A model generated the notes under the pieces. It worked only from the letters and a program-made list of their open reading frames with translations, did not search any database and had not been told where the DNA came from. DNA of 23,057 nucleotides, from positions 1 through 23,057 of the IMG/VR virus record IMGVR_UViG_3300034103_001343; one strand, 5' to 3'. Made by a program: the position numbers and the translations under genes. Source of the DNA: a virus. This document shows, piece by piece, positions 15,367 through 20,751 of the stretch (its first letter is position 1; every line of letters begins with the position of its first letter).

Positions 15367-16690
15367 GGTAATCTTTTAGCCTCATTAGTGGGGCATCGAA
15401 TCGCAAAGGTACTATTCCGGTGCTACCAGAGCGCATTTTAACCTGATCAATCAGGCAAAGGTCTTGGTTTGGCAATTCTGCGCTTCCTACTTTAGTTGTT
15501 GCTGTTGGCTCAAAGTAGTACTCAGGCCTAAGCATCATCCAGATGACATCTGCATCTTGCTCAACCGAACCCGACTCTCTAAGGTCACTCATAAGAGGCA
15601 TCTTATCGCTGCGTTCATCTACTCTCCGGCTGAGCTGTGATAGTGCTACCACTGGAATCTGAAGCTCCTTGGCAAGTAGTTTCAATCCTCTGCTTATTTC
15701 TCCTATTATGTTTACTCGGTTTGTCTCTTTAGGATTGACAGAGTTGATAAGGCCAATGTAGTCCACAAATAGCACCTGCATCTTGTGCTTGTTCTTCCAC
15801 ATGGTTGCCTTGGTTCTGATTTTGCTCATGTTGAGATAGCCTTCATCGCTAATCTTGATTGGCCACTGCTTCATGCGGTGAACAGCATTATTGATTGCAT
15901 TTTTATCGTATGGATTAAGATCGCCCTGTTTGATTTTAAAGGCATAGACCTTGCTCTCCTGAGATGCCAATCTCTGCACCATTTCGTGCTTAGTCATCTC
16001 AAGGCTGAACATGCCACAGCCTATTCCTTGGTTTGCTAAGTTTCTGATAATTGATACAGCAAGGGCAGTCTTGCCTTGTCCTGGTCTAGCTCCAATGATG
16101 GTGAGTTCACCATTGACCAGCCCTCCGCATAGTTTATCAAGTGCATCAATTCCGGTGCGATAGCCTGCGATGTCTCCAGGCTGACTATTTAGCCAGACCT
16201 TTGCCGACTCATCGAGCTGCTTCTGAAAGTCATCATCTGATCGTGTAATTGTAGAGGCAAGTATGTTGTCGAACTTTGACTGATACTCTGAAAATAAGTC
16301 AAAAATATCACCAGCATCAGACTGCGACTTCTGGAGTAGCTCAATGCTGAAGGTATATAGTTTTGCCTTCAGGAAGTGTTCAATAAGCAGGTGGCTGTGG
16401 CTCTCGATGTGACCAGGAGACTTTAGGCAGCCATAGATGTTGGCAATTGCTCTTGTTCCTCCGGCTTCTTTGATTAGTCCTGACTTCTTTATTGTGGAAA
16501 CCACAGTTTCTAAATCAACAGGCTCACCAGCATCTTGTAATGCCTGGATTGCCTTGGCTAATATCTTGTGCTGCTCATTCTGGAAGCAGTCAAGAGTGGG
16601 CAGGATGGAGAAGGCTGTTAGCCTGTCCTCCGGTGAGATCATCATTGCGGAAAGTACTTGCCTCTCCAGTTCTGAATTTTCGAATTGCAT
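15359..16690 (-). CDS. dnaB: DnaB-like replicative DNA helicase
   Basis: A 443-aa protein. Residues 3-110 are the DnaB N-terminal helical domain (NSELERQVLSAMM ... CLKSPGHIESHSHLLIEH). A linker follows, then the RecA-like ATPase: motif H1/Walker A GARPGQGKT (200-208), SLEM (229-232, H1a region), Walker B VLFVDYIGLI (306-315), the glutamine/arginine-finger region ALSQLSRRVDER, and SDLRESGSVEQDADV near 365-380. This is the 5'-3' hexameric helicase that unwinds the replication fork. Length is close to bacterial DnaB (about 450-470 aa). It is encoded directly after the helix-turn-helix initiator-like gene (11 bp), so the two probably act together at the phage origin. Confidence 0.95.
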   Translation of the reverse strand: MQFENSELERQVLSAMMISPEDRLTAFSILPTLDCFQNEQHKILAKAIQALQDAGEPVDLETVVSTIKKSGLIKEAGGTRAIANIYGCLKSPGHIESHSHLLIEHFLKAKLYTFSIELLQKSQSDAGDIFDLFSEYQSKFDNILASTITRSDDDFQKQLDESAKVWLNSQPGDIAGYRTGIDALDKLCGGLVNGELTIIGARPGQGKTALAVSIIRNLANQGIGCGMFSLEMTKHEMVQRLASQESKVYAFKIKQGDLNPYDKNAINNAVHRMKQWPIKISDEGYLNMSKIRTKATMWKNKHKMQVLFVDYIGLINSVNPKETNRVNIIGEISRGLKLLAKELQIPVVALSQLSRRVDERSDKMPLMSDLRESGSVEQDADVIWMMLRPEYYFEPTATTKVGSAELPNQDLCLIDQVKMRSGSTGIVPLRFDAPLMRLKDYHD

Positions 16691-16701
16691 AGTTGTTTTG
16701 G

Positions 16702-17439
16702 TTAAAGTTTAAAGGTAAAGGATTCATGTAACTGATGTGATTTTCTTTTTGGCATTTGGTCAGCCTGCGGCGGCGGAACTTCAATGGTTTGCTCGTTATT
16801 TTGGTTTTTAAAAATCCAATTGTTACGAACAGTGCTTTTCCAATTGATTAATTTTTTGCCAAACTTATTATGCCAGTCAAGTTCCTTGTAATAGAAGTAG
16901 CATTTTTCTGCCTGATCTCTTGAAGCTCCTTGCTCCAGAAAGTAGGCTTCTACTTGCTCATAGGTTGGAGGCACAAACTGAATTTTTTGCCTTTTAGCTT
17001 TTTCTGGCTTTGGCTCATTACTAATAGGTTTATGGTTTATTGGTTTATGGTTTATTGGTTTAACTATTGGGTCAGGTGCTTGCTCAGTTGGTTGCTCATG
17101 TGCTTGCTCAGTTGGTGTGTCAAGTGGTGTGTCAGGTGCTTGCTCAAATTTTGACAGGGCAATTATTGATGCATGATGATATTGATTGCAAGACTCACGG
17201 ATTAACTTTATAAAACCATAGTCAATTAAGTCACCAAAAAGTTTTTTGTAAGTATTTCTGCTACCTATCGAAAGCACCTCCATTGTGTGCAATCTAGGAA
17301 GCCCGAACTCTGATTTTTGACCAAAATAATTCCATCGATCAACTATGTAGAAATAAAGTTCAGCATGCGCTGAAGATAGTTTGCCTGGATTATTAAATCT
17401 CCATTCAAACCATTGTCTGGTTAATTGATATCCATTCAT
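16702..17439 (-). CDS. Helix-turn-helix replication initiator-like protein
   Basis: A 245-aa protein with two domains. Residues 1-98 are winged-helix-like (LSSAHAELYFYIVDRWNYF, then GLPRLHTMEVLSIGSRNTYKK and FGDLIDYGFIKLI), as in phage replisome organisers and DnaD/O-type initiators. A low-complexity linker follows at 99-142 with repeated TEQA/PTEQAPD and PINHKPINHKPI. Residues 150-215 form a C-terminal helical domain (YEQVEAYFLEQGASRDQAEK, WKSTVRNNW), resembling the domain that contacts helicase in such proteins. It lies just upstream of the DnaB-like gene, the lambda O/P-type arrangement. The repeats in the linker DNA are iteron-like. Its ATG overlaps the TGA of the preceding 57-aa gene (ATGA). 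The exact family is not certain. Confidence 0.78.
   Translation of the reverse strand: MNGYQLTRQWFEWRFNNPGKLSSAHAELYFYIVDRWNYFGQKSEFGLPRLHTMEVLSIGSRNTYKKLFGDLIDYGFIKLIRESCNQYHHASIIALSKFEQAPDTPLDTPTEQAHEQPTEQAPDPIVKPINHKPINHKPISNEPKPEKAKRQKIQFVPPTYEQVEAYFLEQGASRDQAEKCYFYYKELDWHNKFGKKLINWKSTVRNNWIFKNQNNEQTIEVPPPQADQMPKRKSHQLHESFTFKL
17027..17062 (-). repeat. 15-bp AT-rich direct repeats in the initiator gene
   Basis: On the plus strand the unit GGTTTATGGTTTATT occurs at 17027-17041 and 17042-17056, and the next six bases repeat its start (17057-17062). The hexamer GGTTTA therefore occurs five times in 36 bp. It codes for the PINHKPINHKPI stretch. An AT-rich tandem array beside further repeats suits an origin unwinding region. 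Confidence 0.85.
17077..17146 (-). repeat. Iteron-like TGCTTGCTCA and GGTGTGTCA repeats in the initiator gene
   Basis: On the plus strand TGCTTGCTCA occurs at 17077, 17101 and 17137 (spacings 24 and 36 bp). The first two copies extend to a perfect 16-bp match. The 16-mer GTCAGGTGCTTGCTCA occurs at 17071-17086 and 17131-17146. GGTGTGTCA occurs twice, 12 bp apart (17114-17122 and 17126-17134). All spacings are multiples of 12 bp. Together with the adjacent AT-rich array it is a candidate replication origin. Confidence 0.8.
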
Positions 17440-17609
17440 AGATATATTCCACTATCAAGTAAAATTTGTTCAACTGAAGGCATATCTAAGAAATCATCAT
17501 AAATACCTTCTGCAACAAGAGTTTCATCTAACCACACCATAACTTTGACATTGTTAAGTTCTGGACTGTGAGTGATGTCAATTTTTAATTCTTTAAAAAC
17601 TAAGTGCAT
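17436..17609 (-). CDS. 57-aa hypothetical protein coupled to the initiator gene
   Basis: A small acidic protein, MHLVFKELKIDITHSPELNN at the start, then VKVMVWLDETLVAEG and DMPSVEQILLDSGIYL. It is a plausible alpha/beta small domain with no known motif. The stop TGA overlaps the initiator's ATG, arguing that it is really translated and coupled. The frame is open back to a TTG at 17750, but that extension would run through a highly structured RNA element and has no ATG, so the ATG at 17609 is preferred. The T-rich end of the upstream hairpin is only 6 bp before this ATG, so translation or transcription of the replication genes may be attenuated there. Confidence 0.6.
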   Translation of the reverse strand: MHLVFKELKIDITHSPELNNVKVMVWLDETLVAEGIYDDFLDMPSVEQILLDSGIYL

Positions 17610-17611
17610 AA

Positions 17612-17719
17612 AAATAAAAAAACCCTTTGTTCGCCGTTCGAGGTAGGAGTCTCTACTAAGCGGACAAAGGGCAATAAATTTTTTCACAAACGCTGCTCCT
17701 ACCCAGCGGCCTTTCGGCT
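17612..17719 (-). ncRNA. Candidate structured small RNA / attenuator with kissing loops
   Basis: Read on the minus strand, a GCC-GAAA-GGC hairpin (17718-17709) is followed at once by a hairpin with stem CGCTG/CAGCG and 8-nt loop GGTAGGAG (17708-17691). A 19-nt A/T-rich linker follows, then a larger hairpin with an 8-bp outer stem CCCTTTGT/ACAAAGGG (17671-17664 with 17630-17623) and an inner CGC/GCG stem. Its loop contains CTCCTACC (17649-17642), the exact complement of the first loop. Seven T follow the outer stem (17622-17616). A TTTG-N17-TATATTTG promoter lies just upstream. This is the layout of a free-standing RNA ending at an intrinsic terminator, or of a leader attenuator for the replication operon. 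No known family is recognised. Confidence 0.6.
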
Positions 17720-17722
17720 TTG

Positions 17723-17751
17723 CAAATATAACTAACTTCTCACTGCCCAAA
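17723..17751 (-). promoter_or_regulatory. Candidate promoter for the structured RNA and replication genes
   Basis: On the minus strand TTTG (17751-17748) and TATATTTG (17730-17723) are separated by 17 bp, matching the Bacteroidota -33/-7 pattern TTTG ... TAnnTTTG. The start point would fall about 17716-17719, exactly at the beginning of the GCC-GAAA-GGC hairpin. It lies over the 3' end of the coiled-coil membrane protein gene. Confidence 0.5.
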
Positions 17752-18016
17752 AAAATAAAACTGACATTCCGATGCTAAAGATGCCCAGGACTATGGCAAT
17801 GCTCATCCATCGGTGATGATGGTATCGAGCTTCACAGAATGCACTGTCCATCTTATTGTGCTGGCCTTTCCAGTATTCCAAGGCAGCAGATAGCTCCTTT
17901 ACTTCTTCACGCAGATCAGCAGATTGCTCCTTGTGGTAGTCTCTTGACCGCCTGTGATTGTCTGAGTGCCTCCGGCAATCATCCAGTTTCTTTTGCAATT
18001 CGGTTAGTTCTTCCAT
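17732..18016 (-). CDS. Coiled-coil protein with C-terminal membrane anchor
   Basis: A 94-aa protein. Residues 1-60 are charged and helical (MEELTELQKKLDDCRRHSDN, then EEVKELSAALEYWKGQH) with heptad-like leucines, rich in H and R. Residues 71-91 are a single hydrophobic helix (MSIAIVLGIFSIGMSVLFFW) followed by AVRS. This topology suits a tail-anchored membrane protein facing the cytoplasm; holins, superinfection-exclusion or replication-membrane tethers are possible but no family is recognised. It has its own candidate promoter 20 bp upstream and the methyltransferase ends 55 bp before it. Confidence 0.7.
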   Translation of the reverse strand: MEELTELQKKLDDCRRHSDNHRRSRDYHKEQSADLREEVKELSAALEYWKGQHNKMDSAFCEARYHHHRWMSIAIVLGIFSIGMSVLFFWAVRS

Positions 18017-18035
18017 GTTTTGATTTATTTTTTTG

Positions 18036-18068
18036 CAAATAAAATGTAGGATGAATCAAACCACCAAA
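18036..18068 (-). promoter_or_regulatory. Candidate promoter for the coiled-coil membrane protein
   Basis: On the minus strand TTTG (18068-18065) and TTTATTTG (18043-18036, one mismatch to TAnnTTTG) are 21 bp apart, and the box ends 20 bp before the ATG at 18016. Spacing and offset match the other candidates. Confidence 0.4.
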
Positions 18069-18071
18069 TTT

Positions 18072-18629
18072 TTAAATGAAAACCATCAAACTATTTTTAA
18101 ACCACCAGAGGCTGGCTGCTTTGCGCAGCTGGTTAGTCAATGTGTCCTCTAGGTAATAACCTCGCTGCTGCATCTGTTGCATGATGTAGTCATTGGTCTG
18201 GCAATTGACATGCCCATCACCTACTTGACCAGGCACTGCCCAAGAGAGAATGATTATGCCATCATCAAAACAGTGCTTGACTATGTTGTCCAGAAATGCC
18301 TGCTCAAATTCTGCTGGTATGTGTTCGCCCACTTCCAGACTCATTACACACCCAAACTGCTTTAGTAGGTTAAATGGCTGGCTCAAGTCCTTAACTGATC
18401 CGATACCTCCTGTAAGCTGCTCAGTGAATGGATTGCCATCATAGGCTTCTACTACAAATCCGTACTTCCTGAAGAATCTGGCATAGTCTCCAGTGCCACA
18501 TCCAAAGTCCACTAAGGTGTCGCACTTCCTGCGCCTAAGTATCTTTAGAATAGCTCCTGCCAGCCTGCTATCATGGGCATGTCCTTCATTGGTTGGATTC
18601 TCCCAGAATCCTTTCTTATTTATGTTCAT
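18072..18629 (-). CDS. Class I SAM-dependent methyltransferase (Methyltransf_23/11-like)
   Basis: A 185-aa protein. The SAM-binding motif I is VDFGCGTGDYARFF (residues 40-53), an acidic residue follows strand 2 in EAYDGNPF (about 61-68), and CVMSLEVGEHIPAEFEQAF (about 93-111) is the typical motif IV region (S-L-E-V-x-E-H-I-P). DGIIILSWAVPGQVGDGHVN forms motif V/VI. It therefore resembles small-molecule methyltransferases of the Methyltransf_23/11 group. No DNA-methylase catalytic motif is seen, so the substrate is unknown. Its start overlaps the VRR-NUC gene by 14 bp, placing it in the same early leftward operon. Confidence 0.85.
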   Translation of the reverse strand: MNINKKGFWENPTNEGHAHDSRLAGAILKILRRRKCDTLVDFGCGTGDYARFFRKYGFVVEAYDGNPFTEQLTGGIGSVKDLSQPFNLLKQFGCVMSLEVGEHIPAEFEQAFLDNIVKHCFDDGIIILSWAVPGQVGDGHVNCQTNDYIMQQMQQRGYYLEDTLTNQLRKAASLWWFKNSLMVFI

Positions 18630-19023
18630 AGTAATAATCTATTATGCTAATTACTTCATCGAGTGACCAGGATACCACCACCATCCAGTTGGCAGCAACT
18701 AATTTGTCAAAAATTGACAACTGATGCTCTGATGGTTTATTATAGCCTACCTTTAGTTCAATAGCCAGACCGGAATAGCCTTTCCACTGATCAAGTATCA
18801 GACAATCTGGAATGCCAGCCTTTACTCCCATACCTTTAAGCTTGCTTGCTTCAATGGCATTCCTGCTGCCTCCATTAGGGCAATGAAACCAGAATGCTCC
18901 GATTGTGTCTAGATACTTGGCAACTGCCTTCTGGAAGTTGTCCTCAGTGCCTACATACTTTTTGAAGTGTGGGTTTGGCTTTATGACTTGAGGCAACTCC
19001 ATTTCAAATATTATTCCTGCCAT
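18616..19023 (-). CDS. VRR-NUC domain nuclease
   Basis: A 135-aa protein. The PD-(D/E)XK core is visible: E27 and Q31 in the first helix (GTEDNFQKAVAKYLDTIGAF), the conserved CPNGGSRN segment (48-55), GIPD with the metal-binding D73 (70-73), the IELK pair E89/K91, and Q101 after the strand (SEHQLSIF). This matches stand-alone VRR-NUC proteins, which are common in phages and are thought to act as structure-specific or Holliday-junction-type nucleases in recombination and replication. The ATG at 19023 gives MAGIIFEMELPQV; an ATG seven codons later (MELPQV) is also possible. It is the first gene of the leftward operon. Confidence 0.88.
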   Translation of the reverse strand: MAGIIFEMELPQVIKPNPHFKKYVGTEDNFQKAVAKYLDTIGAFWFHCPNGGSRNAIEASKLKGMGVKAGIPDCLILDQWKGYSGLAIELKVGYNKPSEHQLSIFDKLVAANWMVVVSWSLDEVISIIDYYYEHK

Positions 19024-19037
19024 AATAGTTTTGCAGT

Positions 19038-19045
19038 TACTTTTG
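19038..19045 (+). promoter_or_regulatory. Candidate rightward promoter -7 box (divergent pair)
   Basis: TACTTTTG fits TAnnTTTG and ends 19 bp before the ATG at 19064. It directly abuts the leftward box CAAACCTA. No clear -33 TTTG is found at standard spacing. Confidence 0.45.
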
Positions 19046-19053
19046 CAAACCTA
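19046..19053 (-). promoter_or_regulatory. Candidate leftward promoter -7 box (divergent pair)
   Basis: On the minus strand TAGGTTTG fits TAnnTTTG and ends 23 bp before the VRR-NUC ATG at 19023. It abuts the rightward box, so the two polymerases would collide over the same 41-bp gap and only one could initiate at a time. Confidence 0.45.
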
Positions 19054-19063
19054 AACCAAAAGG

Positions 19064-19426
19064 ATGGACTTACTTAAAATTTCTGACTTCTGCCGGAAGT
19101 ATAAACTTCCACAGCACCGCTTTACTAGGTATAAACGACTGTTCCACACCCAGAAGGTGGATGGCTACAAATATCCTTGGGTAAAGGTTGATGAGTGGAA
19201 TCTGGCAATGGTTGCTGACATACTTCAGCACTGCGGCACACGCAGGCACAAGCAGAGGCTTAGCCTGGATGCCTTCTGTATTAAGCACGGATTGACTACT
19301 GAACATTTCAAAAAGGTGTGCCACCGGATGAACCTGGAGGATCATGAAGGTCAATTAATGGTAGTGGATACTAAGCACAATTATGCCCTCCTGAAGTATG
19401 GGAGGCTGATTCGAAAAAAAATCTAA
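19064..19426 (+). CDS. Small possible regulator with a duplicated domain
   Basis: A 120-aa basic protein made of two similar halves. The first (residues about 5-50: DFCRKYKLPQHRFTRYKRL, then PWVKVDEWNLAM) and the second (about 67-110: AFCIKHGLTTEHFKKVCHRM, then MVVDTKHNYALL) align on FC-K-(Y/H)-L....F.....R..........V..D..N.A. Each half begins with a helix-turn-helix-like segment (FC.K..L....F) and ends in a short strand with V-x-D. It is the first gene of the rightward module, beside divergent promoters, the usual place of a phage switch regulator. The regulatory role is inference from position and basic, HTH-like sequence; no family is recognised. Confidence 0.75.
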   Translation: MDLLKISDFCRKYKLPQHRFTRYKRLFHTQKVDGYKYPWVKVDEWNLAMVADILQHCGTRRHKQRLSLDAFCIKHGLTTEHFKKVCHRMNLEDHEGQLMVVDTKHNYALLKYGRLIRKKI

Positions 19427-19443
19427 AAAAAATGTAAAATATT

Positions 19444-19464
19444 TTTGCAGATAATTTGCAGATA
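19444..19464 (+). promoter_or_regulatory. Two 10-bp direct repeats with 11-bp period (candidate operator)
   Basis: TTTGCAGATA occurs at 19444-19453 and 19455-19464. The copies are 11 bp apart, about one helical turn, so a protein could bind both on the same DNA face. The second copy contains the -33 TTTG of the promoter upstream of the 95-aa gene. Related TTTTGCAG/TTTTGCAA boxes lie in the divergent promoter. Confidence 0.5.
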
Positions 19465-19485
19465 TAAATTCTGTGCTTACCTTTG
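19455..19485 (+). promoter_or_regulatory. Bacteroidota-type promoter upstream of the 95-aa gene
   Basis: TTTG (19455-19458) and TACCTTTG (19478-19485) are separated by 19 bp, a full match to the TTTG/TAnnTTTG promoter pattern described in Bacteroides and Flavobacterium. The start codon lies 31 bp downstream. This is the best promoter match in the window. Confidence 0.65.
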
Positions 19486-19515
19486 TCTCAACATTTACAA
19501 ATAACAATTACAAAA

Positions 19516-19803
19516 ATGACAACAGCACAAATCAGAAAAGCAAATCCAGAAGGTTCAATGTCTATGGTATCTGGAAACAACGACATCGTTTTCGACAATG
19601 GGGTAATATTTACATCTGCTACACCAAGGGAAAAAACCAACCTTTGGAACAAACTAATTAGAATGGGATATAGCCGCCCATCTGATGGTTATCTTAAAAG
19701 TGATGAATTTAATGGTCTTTGCCAAGCAGGTCAATTAGGGTTAAATCCTTTCAACTGCACAATAATGTGTTCAAATCCACAACTTAACGGAATTTTTAAC
19801 TAA
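19516..19803 (+). CDS. 95-aa hypothetical early protein
   Basis: It starts MTTAQIRKANPEGSMSMVSG at an ATG preceded by an A-rich stretch. An open frame extends 11 codons further to 19483, but that start would lie on the promoter box, so the ATG at 19516 is preferred. The sequence has an alpha/beta look (KTNLWNKLIRMGYSRPSDGY, LKSDEFNGLCQAGQLGLNPF) and two cysteines close to the C-terminus. No signal, membrane segment or known motif is visible. It is followed by a strong hairpin, so it may be an independently transcribed, abundant early protein. Confidence 0.65.
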   Translation: MTTAQIRKANPEGSMSMVSGNNDIVFDNGVIFTSATPREKTNLWNKLIRMGYSRPSDGYLKSDEFNGLCQAGQLGLNPFNCTIMCSNPQLNGIFN

Positions 19804-19814
19804 CATAAATAATC

Positions 19815-19840
19815 GGGAGGGGAAACCCTCCCATTTCTTA
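19815..19840 (+). terminator. Hairpin with GAAA loop after the 95-aa gene
   Basis: A perfect 7-bp GC-rich stem GGGAGGG/CCCTCCC (19815-19832) has a GAAA tetraloop and is followed by ATTTCTTA. The T tract is short, so it may be a partial terminator or a transcript-stabilising end. Confidence 0.55.
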
Positions 19841-19850
19841 CCTAACCAAT

Positions 19851-19952
19851 ATGACCGACAATCACCCACAAATGCCCCTAAAGGATCAGGTTATCCTTTT
19901 CGCAAAACTCCTCGCAGTCTGGGCAATCTGCGCTATCGTTTACGCACTTTAA
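19851..19952 (+). CDS. 33-aa single-pass membrane peptide
   Basis: The reading frame encodes MTDNHPQMPLKDQVILFAKL followed by LAVWAICAIVYAL. A short polar N-terminus leads into one hydrophobic helix of about 19 residues (VILFAKLLAVWAICAIVYA) that runs to the C-terminus. It sits between the hairpin at 19815 and the SSB-like gene at 19982 and fills an otherwise empty 178-bp gap. Such peptides are common in phage early regions. Translation is inferred from the clean topology and position, not proven. Confidence 0.5.
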   Translation: MTDNHPQMPLKDQVILFAKLLAVWAICAIVYAL

Positions 19953-19981
19953 TTTTTGTTTCACTATAATAATCTAAGCCA

Positions 19982-20695
19982 ATGGCAATTATCGCTAAAA
20001 GCACCGGAGAAAGCACTCAGAGAGAGCTTATCCCAGCTGGCACTTATGTAGCCAGATGTTATTCAGTTGTTCACCTTGGTCATGTAGTTCAGAAGTACAT
20101 GGGTGAGGAGAAGGTAGTAGACCTGGTCAGGTTTACTTGGGAGTTACCCACAGAGCTTAAGTGCTTCAATCAGGACAAGGGCATGCAGCCATGTGCAATC
20201 AGCAGGGAGATGACATTCAGCTTGAATGAGAAGTCAAACCTGAGAGCCATGCTCAATGCCTGGAGAGGTAAGGCACTGACCGATGAAGAGGCAAAGGCAT
20301 TTGATCTTGCTAAGCTCATAGGCGCACCGTGCATGATTAACCTAATCCATCAGCCTAGCAAGGCTAATCCAGAGAAGGTATATGAGCGCATTGCTGCTGT
20401 GTTGCCAATGATGAAGGGCATGGTCTGCCCACCACAGCACAATCCTAGCATGGAGTTCAGTGTGCTGGAATTTGACCGCACTAAATTTGAGACCTTGCCA
20501 GCATTTCTACAAGAAATGATTACAGGCTCAAAAGAGTACCAGGCCATGATGAAAGCTCCAGTTGCTCCTGCTCCTGCAGTGGCAACTCCTACTCCGGCTC
20601 AGCAGCAGGAGATGCTCTATGCCCAGCATCAGCAGCAACATCAGACTCCTGCTAACCCTGACCTTAAAGAAGAGTTTGATGATCTGCCATTCTAA
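19982..20695 (+). CDS. Single-stranded DNA-binding-like protein
   Basis: A 237-aa protein. The N-terminal ~185 residues form the folded part (ELIPAGTYVARCYSVVHLGH at about 15-34, VDLVRFTWELP, then LIGAPCMINLIHQ), compatible with an OB fold as in phage DUF669-type/SSB proteins. Residues about 190-225 are a P/A/Q-rich flexible linker (PVAPAPAVATPTPAQQQ). The C-terminus ends in the acidic tail EEFDDLPF, the hallmark tip of bacterial and phage SSBs that recruits replication partners. It would coat single-stranded DNA at the fork driven by the DnaB-like helicase. The OB fold is inferred; the acidic tip is direct evidence. Confidence 0.78.
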   Translation: MAIIAKSTGESTQRELIPAGTYVARCYSVVHLGHVVQKYMGEEKVVDLVRFTWELPTELKCFNQDKGMQPCAISREMTFSLNEKSNLRAMLNAWRGKALTDEEAKAFDLAKLIGAPCMINLIHQPSKANPEKVYERIAAVLPMMKGMVCPPQHNPSMEFSVLEFDRTKFETLPAFLQEMITGSKEYQAMMKAPVAPAPAVATPTPAQQQEMLYAQHQQQHQTPANPDLKEEFDDLPF

Positions 20696-20722
20696 AATGG
20701 TAATTTTTATATTTCCATTTTA
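20693..20722 (+). terminator. AT-rich inverted repeat after the SSB-like gene
   Basis: TAAAATGG (20693-20700, including the stop codon) and CCATTTTA (20715-20722) form a perfect 8-bp inverted repeat with a 14-nt loop and T-rich flank. It could be a weak terminator or mark the left boundary of the inserted endonuclease gene. Confidence 0.3.
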
Positions 20723-20727
20723 ATTTA

Positions 20728-20735
20728 TATCTTTG
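20728..20735 (+). promoter_or_regulatory. Candidate promoter box of the HNH endonuclease gene
   Basis: TATCTTTG fits TAnnTTTG and ends 17 bp before the ATG at 20752. There is no upstream TTTG at standard distance. Its presence suggests the endonuclease carries its own promoter. Confidence 0.4.
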
Positions 20736-20751
20736 TAAAAATAATTTAGTT

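Noticed and set aside
17027-17146. CRISPR array in the initiator gene
   Set aside because: Units are too short (9-16 bp) and irregular, with no unique spacers of constant length.
17623-17671. tRNA gene or tRNA-derived attachment site, because of a GTTCGAG stretch
   Set aside because: No cloverleaf: the T-arm stem does not pair, there is no anticodon arm, and total length is about 50 nt. No integrase is present.
17612-17750. Extension of the 57-aa gene to a 104-aa protein from a TTG at 17750
   Set aside because: TTG start, overlap with the upstream gene, and the stretch is better explained by a promoter plus a structured RNA; kept only as a mention.
19473-19661. 62-aa frame at the start of the 95-aa gene
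   Set aside because: Begins on the promoter box and has the composition of a frame-shifted reading (N/K/R-rich).
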